Positions 42,176 through 54,500 of a DNA stretch of 64,000 nucleotides are shown one piece after another. A program made the position numbers and the translations under genes. The stretch's first letter is position 1, and each line of letters starts with the position of its first letter. The notes beneath the pieces are model-generated. The model did not search any database and was not told the origin of the DNA. It worked only from the letters and a program-made list of their open reading frames with translations. Source of the stretch: Meandrina meandrites. Lineage: Eukaryota > Cnidaria > Anthozoa > Scleractinia > Meandrinidae. The DNA is taken from contig OY855914.1 in the NCBI GenBank assembly GCA_963693305.1, forward strand, positions 11,289,403-11,353,402. The letters run 5' to 3'.

Positions 42176-45100
42176 ACAAAGAAACAAGGAGTTTCGAGTA
42201 TTTAAATTTTCCCGCTTAACTTCAGGCTGAGCTCTTTGACGTCACGCATACATTACTAGCTCCAAGATGGCGGCGTTCAGTTGTCGAATTTTGGACTACT
42301 TTAGAGAAAGATTTCGTAGGGATTTAGCGCTCGCTGGAAGCTGAAATTTTGGTGAATAACATATTTTTGTATAAACTTTTTATTGGCGTAAAGAAAATAA
42401 ATGGCCATTTTGGAGTGAACTTCTCCTTTAAGAAGGTATACGAACAAGGTGGAAGTGTCAACACATCGGTTAAAACAACTGCCTCGTTTGTATGTCAAGC
42501 AGCTTAGAACGGTAATAGCAGCTACTGATAAGTGCATTACATTTGAATGCCAATTTCTCGAACTTCTCTTCAACCAATTTTCGTTCCATTTGGAGGCTCG
42601 ACAAATCGAGATTTCACTGTATGTTGCCCTGTCAGTTTACCTGTTATTCAGCATGTGCACTGATCATTTGTTAAAAAAAAAAGAAAAACGCGCATAGGGA
42701 CGTGACTTAATCGCGGCCATGATATGTCAAAGAAAATAAAGTGGTGAACCTGGTTACTCGAGTGGCACGGGAAATAATCAATGATCAGTTTATTTATAAT
42801 TTATCATGTTATGAGTGACACGCAAAATGTTATCAGGGGCGTTACATAGCCAGCTTTTTCAAGAGTTGTAGGCCTGTTTAACCGAGCTCCTTTCGGGATC
42901 CGGAAGTATGCTTCCTCCGGGAAGTTTTTTTTTTTCTTCAGATAAAGACCAAGAAAACGTGACTCGAGTTTTCACCTTGGAGATAAGCCTTTATCTCATC
43001 ATGAAAGGGTAGTTGCGAGATATATTACCCGTAAGTGATAACTGAATTGGTTTCCATTTCATCTTTCTTAAAAGTGCTCAACCTCAATTGTTTAACTTGC
43101 ACATTTTAAAAATACGATGCTGAAAATATTGCCGGCCAGCCCTGGCTTATTTTTGTACTGGCCTGTACGTTAGCTACGCCGTTACGCCGCAAGCGAGCCT
43201 TTGTTTAAAAACAGTCTACTATGTATTCTATGTCCACGTATCATAATGGATGTGAAGGTTGGACAAGCAGCTCCCCCATGGCCACTCATGCTCATATGTA
43301 TTTAAAATGGCAATTCAGTTGCACATTAGAAGTAGATGTCAATGGTTTGCTTTAGGCTTCTCTTCGTTACTCTTCAAAACTTGTCCTTCAGTAAATTTGT
43401 TGCATTGGTTGCGCGATATCCAAAACAGTGGAATCAACTCGAGATACATTCGAGTCACGCTTTGCTTTTTGTGTTTTCTTTGATGCGAAAAAGAGTCGAA
43501 TACAGGTAAATGTTGAGGTAATTCTGTCATTTTTGTTGAAAATAAATACAAATAACGTCAGTAAAACTTCTTTGCAAGCGGACTATAATTATGCTGTATC
43601 ATTCTGCAGACCGAACCTTTTCAGGCAGTGCTCTGAAAGAGTAATTTTCTTTACTTTACACAAAACTTATCTGATCTGAGGGAAAAATTGTGTCTTGTTT
43701 CCGTGTTCTGAAAGCACCTAGTCTAGCAAGCTAAGCATGAGTTCACTTTCCGTGGTATAATATTTCAGAAGAAAACGACCCGCCGGAACAGTGATTCGAA
43801 ATATCCTTTGTCAATTGCGCAAAGTAATTAAAGACTCTAGCTTTTATCTTACCTATTAAACGAACAATCTGTTTTCATTATACTCTGAAAAGAGCACAAT
43901 AACCCCATTGCAGTCATTACAGAGCGCGTGAGATATGCGGCAAGGCCGTAGGAAAATCCAAAAATCAGGAAGGAAACTTGTTTACAATTAGCAACCATAA
44001 CAACGAGGACAAGTTGTTCATTTTTAGTAATAAATATATATTGGGAACTAGGAACTAGAATTAACTACTTTCTAAAATAAGCGATAGCATTTACTTATTA
44101 CCTCACAAAGGCATCCACATAACACAACATCCAAGTGAAAGAAATGATATAAACTGGGTACACTTTTTTTACAAAAAAGTTAATGAATGGCAAATTCATG
44201 CAGAGCAATGAGATATATTTATTTTTATGGAGTTAATAGGGCTAAAATATTTGAAAATCGCAATTGCGACCTCTGTCACGATCTGTCACGCAATCTCTTA
44301 TTTGCTTGATTTTTATGATTTTTAGCGCTTTCTCAGAGAGGACGATTTAATTTTCCCAGACAAAAAGTGACATCAATTGAAAGGCCATTTCTTCCTGACT
44401 TTATTTTCAAAATACCAGTTTATTTGAGATAAAGGTAGTATGGCAAATAATTTCTTAAATTTACCTTGTCATTTCCATAGAGAAAAAGTGGGATTTCTTT
44501 GAGATCTGTCTTGGTGTCATGAATTTTTTTAAACTTCTTAGAAATTATAGAATGAAATCTGAAAAAGATGTAGAATAAGCTGATAACAAGTGGATGTCTT
44601 CAGGCTTTAGAGTAAGGGCAGGTGGTTTGCTTAAAAAACACTAATTTTTAACTCGATTTTTTTCGAGTCTGGCCTTGAAAATTATGATTGTCATTTTCTG
44701 CCGAAAGAAAAAGTTTTTTGACAAATGAATTACATAGTGACAGATAACTCGATATGGACTACTGTCAACCAAAGTTTGAGCGATTTTGAAATTTTGAAGT
44801 TTGCCACTCAATGTTTGATTTTTGTGGACACGTGCTCTTAAGAGTCAAAGTGGGGCTCGAAAATTTAGTACGTATATTATATCTGTTATTAATTAATTTC
44901 AGAATACTTTTATGGATCTCGAAGGGTTTTGGACCTCAAACAATAATTATGGACAAAAAGCAATCCTTTGCGATCACTGTAAGGAAAACAAAATCCTGCT
45001 TATAGGTTAGCCTGACAGGAAATACCGATAATATTGTCATTGAATACAATACGGCATTATAATATCGATGCGACTGACCGCGACTCTCGGACCCTTGCCT

Positions 45101-46177
45101 TCAAAGGAGACCTTCTCGAAATACTTTGGTATGCTTGTGTGTTTCAGAGTAAACAGCACCAAGAATTTCAAAGAAACAAAAAGAAACTGGATATTTAGAT
45201 TTGTTGTAGTAAAAAAACGCAACCAGGTGAAAATTTTCCCACCAAGTGTACTGACCAAATGCACAGCCTCGTCACTGAAAGCTCGAGTTCGTTTTGTTTT
45301 GTTTTGGTTTGTTTTGTTTGATTATTCGCGAAGATGTTCAGCAGCTGCCGGGTTTTAAAACTTTTCATAAAATTATTTTCTTGACCTTGAAACTGTCAAA
45401 TAGCATCAAATGAGTTATATATACTTTTGAGCTGTGCAAGGGACGTGATTTTTCAATATTCGGACAAAGATACAAACTCGTACCCCAGTTAGCCTTCACA
45501 GCGATGTGTTTGAGTGTAAAGCCCGGGACATATCGAGAATGAGAGTTTACTCTCATGGGAGTTTGCGTCAACTTTCATCAACTATCATCATCTCGGGCCA
45601 AACGAGAGTGAACTAGATTTTCAGGCCAAACGAAAGCGAGAGCTTGAACTCTCATCAATTCTTATCCGCGTTTGATCCGGCCTAATCGCCACGCTGGGAA
45701 TTTGTTCTAGTCGACAACCCATAACTTACCTACTGATTTTTGTGTTTTTCGTGACGCAAAAATTATTCAAAATTATAAACTTTATTTGAAAAGCATTATT
45801 ATTGTACTGTTATCGTTGAAAATGTTAAAAAAATGTGTTGGCCATGGCGACACCAAGTACTATGCAAAAGCATTGGCTACTGAGAATTCGACATTCAGAT
45901 GTATTGTAAACCACGTTTCATTATTGCAAAGAAAGAAGAAAGGAGTGGGTGGGAGAGTGAGTTCACATTACGTTTCTTACATGAAGTGCAGATGAAGTAA
46001 AGGATCGATATCAAACACGGGTAACGTTACATTAATTGCACAATTTCACGTTTACATGGTGTTCGGATTCTAATAGGCCTCTCTTACCAGCTTCGGATTT
46101 TTTTAGTCTAACTCCCTGAATGTGTTAGTGTCAAGCATCTTCGTTATAAGAAGTTCAATAACAACTGTTGCTTTCCT

Positions 46178-46205
46178 CCCCCCCCCCCCCCCCCCCCCCC
46201 CCCCC
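46178..46205. repeat. Poly-C run of 28
   Basis: A pure C run. Comparable G/C runs occur at 14970-14982, 35190-35209, 49650-49673 and 62073-62092. Lengths are likely uncertain in the assembly. Confidence 0.9.
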
Positions 46206-47418
46206 ACTCCTCCGATTCTCTCTCCTCTCAGTTTCTCCAAAGAGGTCCCAGACTAAGTACGATTAAAGTAATAGCAGAAGTTCCGCGCAAGCAGAGCTCG
46301 ATATCTAAGAGAATATGGTAAACCAATCCAGCTTAAAAAGATACCGTCACGTGATTGTACGTACGTCCGTATGCATGGTACATTTGCTATTGTTCAAACA
46401 ATAAAAAGTTTCATATCCCAGAAAATGACATCATCGAAGAAGGTTTTAATCTTGTACAATAAACATTGGAATTATAAAACCCGGTATTTCAATAGCACTT
46501 TAATATTTCCTTGGTGCAGACAATTCGAGATGATAAAATTCTTTTACGAATCACGTTGGCGTGAATGAGCGTGAAGCACTAAAATGGCAGAGGCCTATGA
46601 TTTCCAATAATTTATTTTCAATATCTATAAAAATAAAGTACTCTGTTGTACTCTGTAAAGTGGCGACATAATTTTAGAATCAAAGCGGTAAAAGAAACAA
46701 CTCAGACGAAATCGACTACAGTCATTCCTTTACTCGTTGGCTTACCCAATCTCTCTAAAATTCCATCCGAATTCGAAACGGTGTCTCGAAGCGATCTATC
46801 AATGCTGTGCTGTGCTTTACTATTTCGTTCTGTGAAGTCTTCATAAGCCGCATTTTAGTCCGCGATTTTAAGTTCTTACGATATAAAGTTGTTGTTGTTG
46901 AAGCTACGTTTTTGTACTGTTGTGATTGACACATTTTTCGCACGCTAATCATTCTTGGTGGAAAAACAATTTTTCAAATTCCGTTTATAAACGTGGCGCA
47001 CACGCCTGGTACCCAATCCGCTGGTCGATGTCAAGATAAGTGTCGCGGGCCCCTCTTGGGCCTGCAATAACTGTAAACTGAAGTAGTTTACCGTGTCGGG
47101 TTTACCTGTTTACGGCTTATCGAGCTGAAATCATTAAGACTACAGTCAAATGTAAGTTTAAAGAACTATGCTAAAATACAAAACCTAATTTTATATCGGT
47201 CAATTTTCGGATCTTCCCGTGATTTCTTTGATGTCGCGCGTTTTTCCAGCCGTGTACATACCAAGGCTTTTTCCATTACAGCCCAATAAAGCCGTGAATA
47301 GCTGGTCTTGTTTTGTCGTGTTGATTTCTTTTGCCTTGAGTTTCTGCTTGTGTATGGGCCACCGTACCCCTAATATTCTTGCTGCTTATTTACCGGAATG
47401 GAGATTTTGTATTCTTAA

Positions 47419-47893
47419 TTAAGGTGCCCCAATGATCAAATTTCCATTAGAAATATCAGATTTATTTCCGAGATTTTACGGACGGCAATATCACCCTTGT
47501 TCAAAGGCTTGGTTGCGAATGAGAGAAAGTGACGTCAAAAACTCAAACATACCTCACTGGTTTAAATTAGAATAACAATCAGCATTGAAAATTGCACGAA
47601 AAGCAAGTTCAAAGTTTTGTTGCTTTCTCGTGATTTTCAATACTGGCTATTATAATTTCAATCCGTGACGTATTCTTGACCCATTGAGGCCACTTTCTTC
47701 CATTCTCAGCCAAGCCATGGAACAAGTTTGATTAAGCATAAAAAATAGCTTCCGTAAATTCTAGGAAAAAATGTTAAAATAAAATAACTACTGATGTTCT
47801 AAATGGATTGAAATTTGGCAAGATGAGTAAGAAAGTCTAATAGTACACGAAAATATTAAAAGACAAACATTAGGTATGCAGCTCCACTTTTAG
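47419..47893. repeat. TTAA-flanked fold-back MITE (copy 2, diverged)
   Basis: TTAA-GGTGCCCCAATGATCAAATT at the left and internal GAGAGAAAGTGACGTCAAA match the element at 22927-23488; the right end (CTCCACTTTTA) is eroded. It ends about 80 bases before the start codon of the bark beetle-like gene, so it may form part of that gene's promoter or 5' leader. Confidence 0.65.
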
Positions 47894-47974
47894 GCTTTCG
47901 AAAATCTATAAATTTTATCACTTTTCATTTCAGGCATTTGACTACTTACATCTACTGGTCTAAGCAAATCCACG

Positions 47975-48578
47975 ATGCTTGCGAAGTTGTGGATGTTATC
48001 GATTTTCTGCTTTGCGTGCGGAAGCCTTGATAACGTAAACAAAGCCTTTCAAGAACTTAACGGAACTGTCAACGGTACCCAGACCCTCAGTCGGGCAGAT
48101 GGTCCATACTTGGTCACGAGTGACTTGGTTGTTCCCCACAACACAACTCTAACTATAGAGGCCGGTACTGAAATGTTTTTCGTTCCCAACGTAGGGATTC
48201 GCGTCCACGGATCTTTGCATTCAAAAGGGACGACTTCAGAAAGAATAACTTTTCAAGCGATTTCTTGTAACGAAACCATTCATTGCGACAGCACCAACAC
48301 AAGTAGATTTTACAATCCTGGGATACGACTTGTGGATGGCACGTCTTGGAACAACGGTCGTTTGGAGTTACAGTGGAACGGACAGTGGGGAACTATCTGT
48401 GACTACTGGAATAACTGGGATTCCAGAGAAATGGATGTGGTTTGTAGACAACTTGGCTTTCTTGGAGCAAAAAGGTATTACAAGTATCCTGGAAGCGGCC
48501 GAGTCTATATGAAGGATGTGTCCTGCAAGGGGAGCGAAGCGAGTCTTTGGGATTGTAGCTACCGTTGGCGTTCTTGTT
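47975..48578 (+). CDS. Exon 1 (coding): signal peptide and first SRCR domain
   Basis: The ATG at 47975 is followed by a hydrophobic signal peptide. SRCR landmarks: [41 protein letters not shown] and the closing SLWDCSY. The donor GTGAGT follows 48578; reading on would meet a stop at once. The joined next exon supplies the final HDYDVGIEC of the domain. Confidence 0.85.
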
Positions 48579-51500
48579 GTGAGTAAGCTTTCTTCTTGAT
48601 GGAGTAAATGGTGTTTAGATTTAATTGCTATTATAACAGTAAATTACCTTCGAACCAACATTCTCTTCTTTGAGTAACTATGAAAAGGTAGTGAACTATT
48701 TCCTCGATCAGTTAGTTGGCGCGTGTTTGAACCTTGCAAAGTTAACGTGAAGGAAAAATAGTCTCCTCTTGTACGATGAATGAATAGGACCCAACAGCAT
48801 CTACCAAACTGATAGTTGCTGTTTAGAAGTTAATGGCAAAATGCGTTATTTCCTTTTTGTACGCTTCTCCAAGGAACTGACAAAACAAGGACAGATATCA
48901 ACATTTTTGTCACTAATACGTTGTGTAGATTCTCCCCTAAAACTTCTGCATTATAAACATTGTGCGTGATACAGATTCGTTTGAAGAGTCACGGCCTCCA
49001 CATACTAGACATTTAGTTGTCGACAACTATTTGTTATCGATAACCGGCTAATTGTCATCGACAACTAGCAAAGTTGGTGTGTGAGATGAGCTGTCGACAA
49101 CAAAAACGCAGAGTGTTAGTGGTCGATAACTAAGTAAGACAAGCAGGAGCTTGGGAACTAACGTCCACTACGCATGCTCTACACCTACTCACTGACAACG
49201 CAGCTACGACAGTTGTCGATAACTAAACCACTTATTCCCACACACGGGAAAAACGTTGAAAACATTGTTTTCGACAACTATAAGTTGCCTTGTAGTGAAA
49301 GTAGTGTGTGAGACGAGTTGCCGACAACAAAACGCCAAATTTTTAAAGTTGTCTGCAACTAGGCAATTTCCCTTTTCGAACAGGGAAACTGCTTTGGTTG
49401 TCGACAACTAATAATTATCGATAACAACCGTTTCACTGCTTTTCCACACATTCGACACTCGCAGTTACAGTAGTTCTCGATAACCAAACCACTCACTCCC
49501 ACATACGAAAAAAAGGAGTTCTCGACAATTATCGAAAAAAGGAAAAAAGGAAACTGCCTAATTGTTGACAACTGAAAATCCAGCGCTTTGTTGTCCAATA
49601 CTTGTCTGATGATGAAATGTTTACCGACCAAGGAAGCCGGAGGAAAGGTGGGGGGGGGGGGGGGGGGGGGGGGATGCGAGGAGGGGGGCATTTGATACTC
49701 TATTCAGTCAATTTTTTTTTCCGTTCAGCCTTCCCACGCAACCTCCCGCTCAGTAATAAAAAACTAAGTAATTCAGATTTAATAATGATGGTAATTAACG
49801 AAAAAGGAAAACTCCATTTACAATTATCACTCATCGAAATTATATTTTATTTTTATCTAATTTGCGACAGATCATGACTATGACGTTGGTATTGAGTGTG
49901 ACACCCTGATTCCTTTATTGGTTGAGAGGGTTTTCTGGAAAGGTATTTACTTCGCTGCAAAGAATTCCTCCGAAAGACAAGGCAACTCATCCTTGGAATA
50001 CGCAGACATAATAAATGCTTTTGAAGGCATAAAAGCACTGAAGAAGGGGCCTGATTTGATTAATGTGACAGTTAGAGATGGTGCTTCGGGATTGCTGGTG
50101 AAAGAACTCGAAAATCACCTGGCAATAACTGATTCCAACATCTTGCGATCGAGGTTGGCTGGTATAAACATCGAAAGCTCCAGAGGCGGTGTTGTAATTG
50201 AAAATGTCACTGTCCAGAATACAACGTTTGGAGATGGTCTTGTTTACAAGCGGACTAAAGAAGTGGTGGATTTTTGTTCCGTCATTCCAAGAGAAGCCTC
50301 TTTTCCTATTGTTCTAAACGTAACTGGGAAGGCTTTGCCGGTTAATTGTAGCCAGGTAAGAGTGATAGTTGTGAACAACATGAGTGTAATTAGACTTGTG
50401 AGAGGGAAACTTGAATACAAACCAGACGTTTAGAAGCTAGAAGTCTACATTATCGATTACAGCACGTCATATATCTTTCGCGAGTAGGGTACTTTTAGAA
50501 GAAACCTTGCGCGCGAGAAAATGACGTAGTTTATGGCGTGCACGTGCACGTGCAACGATGGGGTGCATTCGCAATGGGATTGTTGCAAATTGTTTCAAGT
50601 AAAATTATGACTTTTGATCGCGGTTTTAATTGGTTCTTGAGGGTCCTTCATTTTGGCTTTCTATGAAAAGAAATATAGAAAAAAAAATAGGCGATTTTGT
50701 TTTTCAGCATGGGCCCGAAGAAGATGTTTGTCGGTAGCGACGCTTCAAAAGGCAGTCAAGACGAAGGGGCTAGTTAGGCAAATAAACTCTTCTAACCGGA
50801 AGGCAAGCTTGTCTTGCAATACTTGGGAGCGAGTCAACCAAAATCCGCGAACGGAAACTGCCTCAATGCGGTTCGAGGCGAAGCCGTTATAAAATTTGCC
50901 TACTTGCGGGAGACATATTTCAAGGCCCCTTACTCTACATTTACACTTCTTGCTTATGAACTTCTGTGCAAGCCTTGAACGTTTTGTCGTATTGGAATGG
51001 AACCTCTAATGAAATGGCTTGTAGTCCTTTCAAAAGTGAAGCTTATTTATATCTAAGTTAATTCTTCGATCTCGTATTTTTGTAGTTCTGGGTAATGTTC
51101 GTTGTTTTGAGGGCGTAAAAGTTTCAGCTGATTAATGCTAATGCGCTGTTAAAAACTCTGCTTAACTTCTCCCTGTTCATCTACTCTAGATAGCGCCATA
51201 GTTCGCATAGTTTCGCTCTATTGTTGTTATTTCCACTTCGTCCATAATTAGGTCGTTACCTTAGTTACACGCTGGCTCAGCGTCGTTGTTAGTTGTACAC
51301 CGGCTCTCGGTTAGTAAAGTGTTTTTGCGTACGGAGTTTCGTCTCAACTTACTGGCGTGGTGGCAGCGTTGCGGTTCCAAAAGAACTCACAAAGGACGTC
51401 TCAGTGTTCCTACTTGCTGTTGGTCGTCTCTCCGAAAAGCCTAGCCTGATTTTTGAGTTTAACCGAAGCTATGACTTCCCACAGAGCGCCGAAGCAATGG

Positions 51501-54500
51501 TCGCTTACTTCAAACGAGACTATCACTTCGATCGAAGCTTGGGAGAACAACTTGAAGTATATCCTGTCTCTCGATGCTAACTTTGCCGACTTTCTTACCG
51601 ATGGCTCGTCGTGGGGAAAGAAAACGAATGCTTCACCTCTTCGTGGTTTCTCCAATGATCCCGAATCTGTTACCGCGGCGCGAAGGAGAACAGCTGCTCA
51701 AAAGACAGCTCACTTGGAAATGATGCTCGGCCAAATAGCAAATTACGCTCCAATCGTTTCCAGGAACTCTATCGTAAAGAATTCTACTTCTATTAACAGC
51801 GTTTGGCAGACTATCCGTCAGCACTATGGCTTACAATCGACGGGTTCCCGTTTTTTTGGACCTTGCTTACATTGCTTTGAAGCCCGAACAACGTCCCGAG
51901 GACTTATTCCAATGTTTGATGGCCTTTATTGATGAAAATCTCCTCTCCGCGTCTAGCGGTATCACTCATCATGGCGAGGCTCCCGTTTCTGATGAAGAGC
52001 TCTCTCCATCTCTCGAGAATTTCATCGTCTTAACATGGCTGCGTTTGCTACATCCCAGTCCACCTCGGCTCGTAAAACAGCGTTATGGAACTGAATTGCG
52101 GAGAAGAACTCTAGCCTCTGCCAATCCCGAGATTTCTCAGGCACTCGAGTCTCTTGCCAGTGACGAGTCAAAGGTCCTACGCTCTGCACCGCCGGAACAT
52201 CGCCCGCCCATCCCTGCCCGTCGCAGACCTCCACCTAAACCGCGCGTCGTTAGGTCTTGCTGGTCGCCAGGATTTCCATTCTCATTTCCTGAGCAATTGC
52301 AAGTTTTTGCCTGAATCTGACCGCCTTTTCATGTCTCGGGCCCGTCAAGTCGCTGGTCTTGACAGTGATGAAACCTCCTATGGCTACCATGGCTACTGCT
52401 TCGACCAGTCGGACTCTCCAGCCCTTCAAGATTTCTCTGGCGTGCAGAGCTGTCCTGCTAGCATTCTCCCACCTTGGAGCATCCTGTTTCTCGTCGTGTT
52501 GACGTCTCTCAGTCTCCGTTTCTTCATGCCTTTTATCATCACCATCCTTTACGTCTCACTATTGACACTGGCGCTGAGACTGACATGATGAGAGCTTCCC
52601 TTGCTAAGCATATTGCTGCCAAGATCTCTAAAAGCTCCCAGTCCGCTTTGCAAGCTGACGGTCGTACTCCATTGTCTGTGATCGGTGAAACTCGCCTTCC
52701 CTTGGTTCGCCACGGCAGATCTCTCGCACTGGAAGCTCTCGTGGTTGAAGATCTTGATGTGCATATACTTGCCGGGACTCCCTTCATGGCTGCCAACGAC
52801 ATTGCTGTCCGTCCCGCCAAACGTGAGATCATTATTGCTGGAACTGACGTGGCTTCATATGGTTGTGTTCAAAGCCCCCAGACCCATCATGCCGTCAGGG
52901 CCTGCTATCTCATTCGTGCTCCAAGTGTGAACTGTACCGTTTGGCCTGGTGAATTTCTTGAAGTCGATGCCCCTGCGGAGTAACTTAAGGATTCTCTACT
53001 TGCCATCGAACCCCGTGTAGACTCTGTCTCCTCTGGCCACTCAAGCACGCCCACGCCTGGCCCCACCCAGACATCGTCCGTACCGTCGGTGGTAAGTTGA
53101 GGCACCTCAACGACACTGAGGAGCCCCTTCTTATACGCAAGAATGACTATTTCTGCCAGGCTCGTCTGACTGTTTCTGATCCAATCCCGGAGCCCTCTCT
53201 AGTAAATTCGTCCACGTCCCCTCACAAGACACCAGTTTCACTCCATTTCCCTGCAGAGTCCGTCCGTGTTGATCCTGATGGCCTGTTGTCGTCTTCTGAA
53301 AAAGCCTCTTTCATCTCTCTCCTGAAAGAGTTCGAGGTTGTCTTCAACCCTCGCATCCCGGGTTACAATGGAGCTGCCGGTCCGATTGAAGGTGTTGTGA
53401 ACATGGGTCCCGTCGAGCCTCCGCAGCGCAAGGGCCGTGTTCCGCAGTACTCGCGCGACCAACTCGATCTGCTCCAAAGCAAATTCGACGAGCTCGAGGC
53501 CCAGGGCATCTTCCGTCGCGTTAAGGATATAAAGGTTGTCGTTGAGTACTTAAACCATTCATTCCTGGTGAAAAAGATGAATGGCGGCTTTCGTCTGGTA
53601 ACAGCCTTTACTGACGTAGGTCGGTATAGTAAGCCTCAACCCTCGCTAATGCCGGATGTCGACTCTACTCTCCTCAAGATTGCCTGCTGGAAGTACATCA
53701 TTGTTTCCGACCTGTCTCAAGCCTTCTACCAGATCCCCCTTGCAAGGTGCTCCATGAAATATTGTGGCGTGGTAACCCTCTTCAAAGGGGTTCGCTTCTA
53801 TACCCGTTGTGCCATGGGTATCCCTGGTTCGGAGACAGCCCTGGAAGAGTTAATGTGCCGTGTCCTCGGTGACCTCCTCCAGGAAGGATGCATCGCTAAG
53901 ATAGCTGATGATCTATACTGTGGTGGGAACACTCCTCAAGAGCTCCTTTTGAACTGGCGGAGGACCCTCTCCGCTCTAGACCGTTGCAACCTTCGCCTTT
54001 CAGCCGAGAAAACCATCGTCTGTCCAGCATCCACCACTATCCTCGGCTGGATATGGTCCCAAGGTTCTATCCGCGCTTCTCCACACCGAATAGCAGCTTT
54101 GGCGTCCTGTGAGCCCCCCAAGAATGTTCGCGGTCTCCGCACTTTTATTGGTTCCTACAAAATGCTTGGCCGGGTCCTAGACGGTTGCGCCAAACTCCTT
54201 GCCCCGCTCGAGTTGCTTACAGCAGGCCGTCAATCTCAAGACTCAGTCGTTTGGTCTGATGAACTGCTCATATGTTTTCACTCTTGCCAAGAGGCCCTCG
54301 CTTCTAACAGATCCATTGTTCTCCCCAAGCCCGAGAACCAACTCTGGATCGTGACCGATGGTTCCGTCAAGATGAGCGGCCTCGGTGTCACCCTTTATGT
54401 TCTTCGTAACCAGAAACTCTACCTCGCTGGGTTGTTTAGTGCAAAGTTCAAAGAGCATCAAGCTTCCTGGTTGCCGTGTGAAATAGAGGCGTTATCCATT

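Larger units (their letters stand above)
34848..47418. other. Long intergenic stretch without a supported gene
   Basis: I found no exon chain, domain or conserved motif here. Frames of 60-120 codons exist (for example 35470-35829 minus and 35998-36225 plus) but none has recognisable protein sequence or splice support. The DNA carries a C20 run (35190-35209), a C28 run (46178-46205), a small MITE (about 40038-40310), a related element end at 41213, a 28-bp inverted repeat (42046-42175) and AACGGTTCAC repeats near 40620-40700. Distant regulatory elements for either neighbouring gene could lie here but cannot be seen by eye. Confidence 0.5.
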
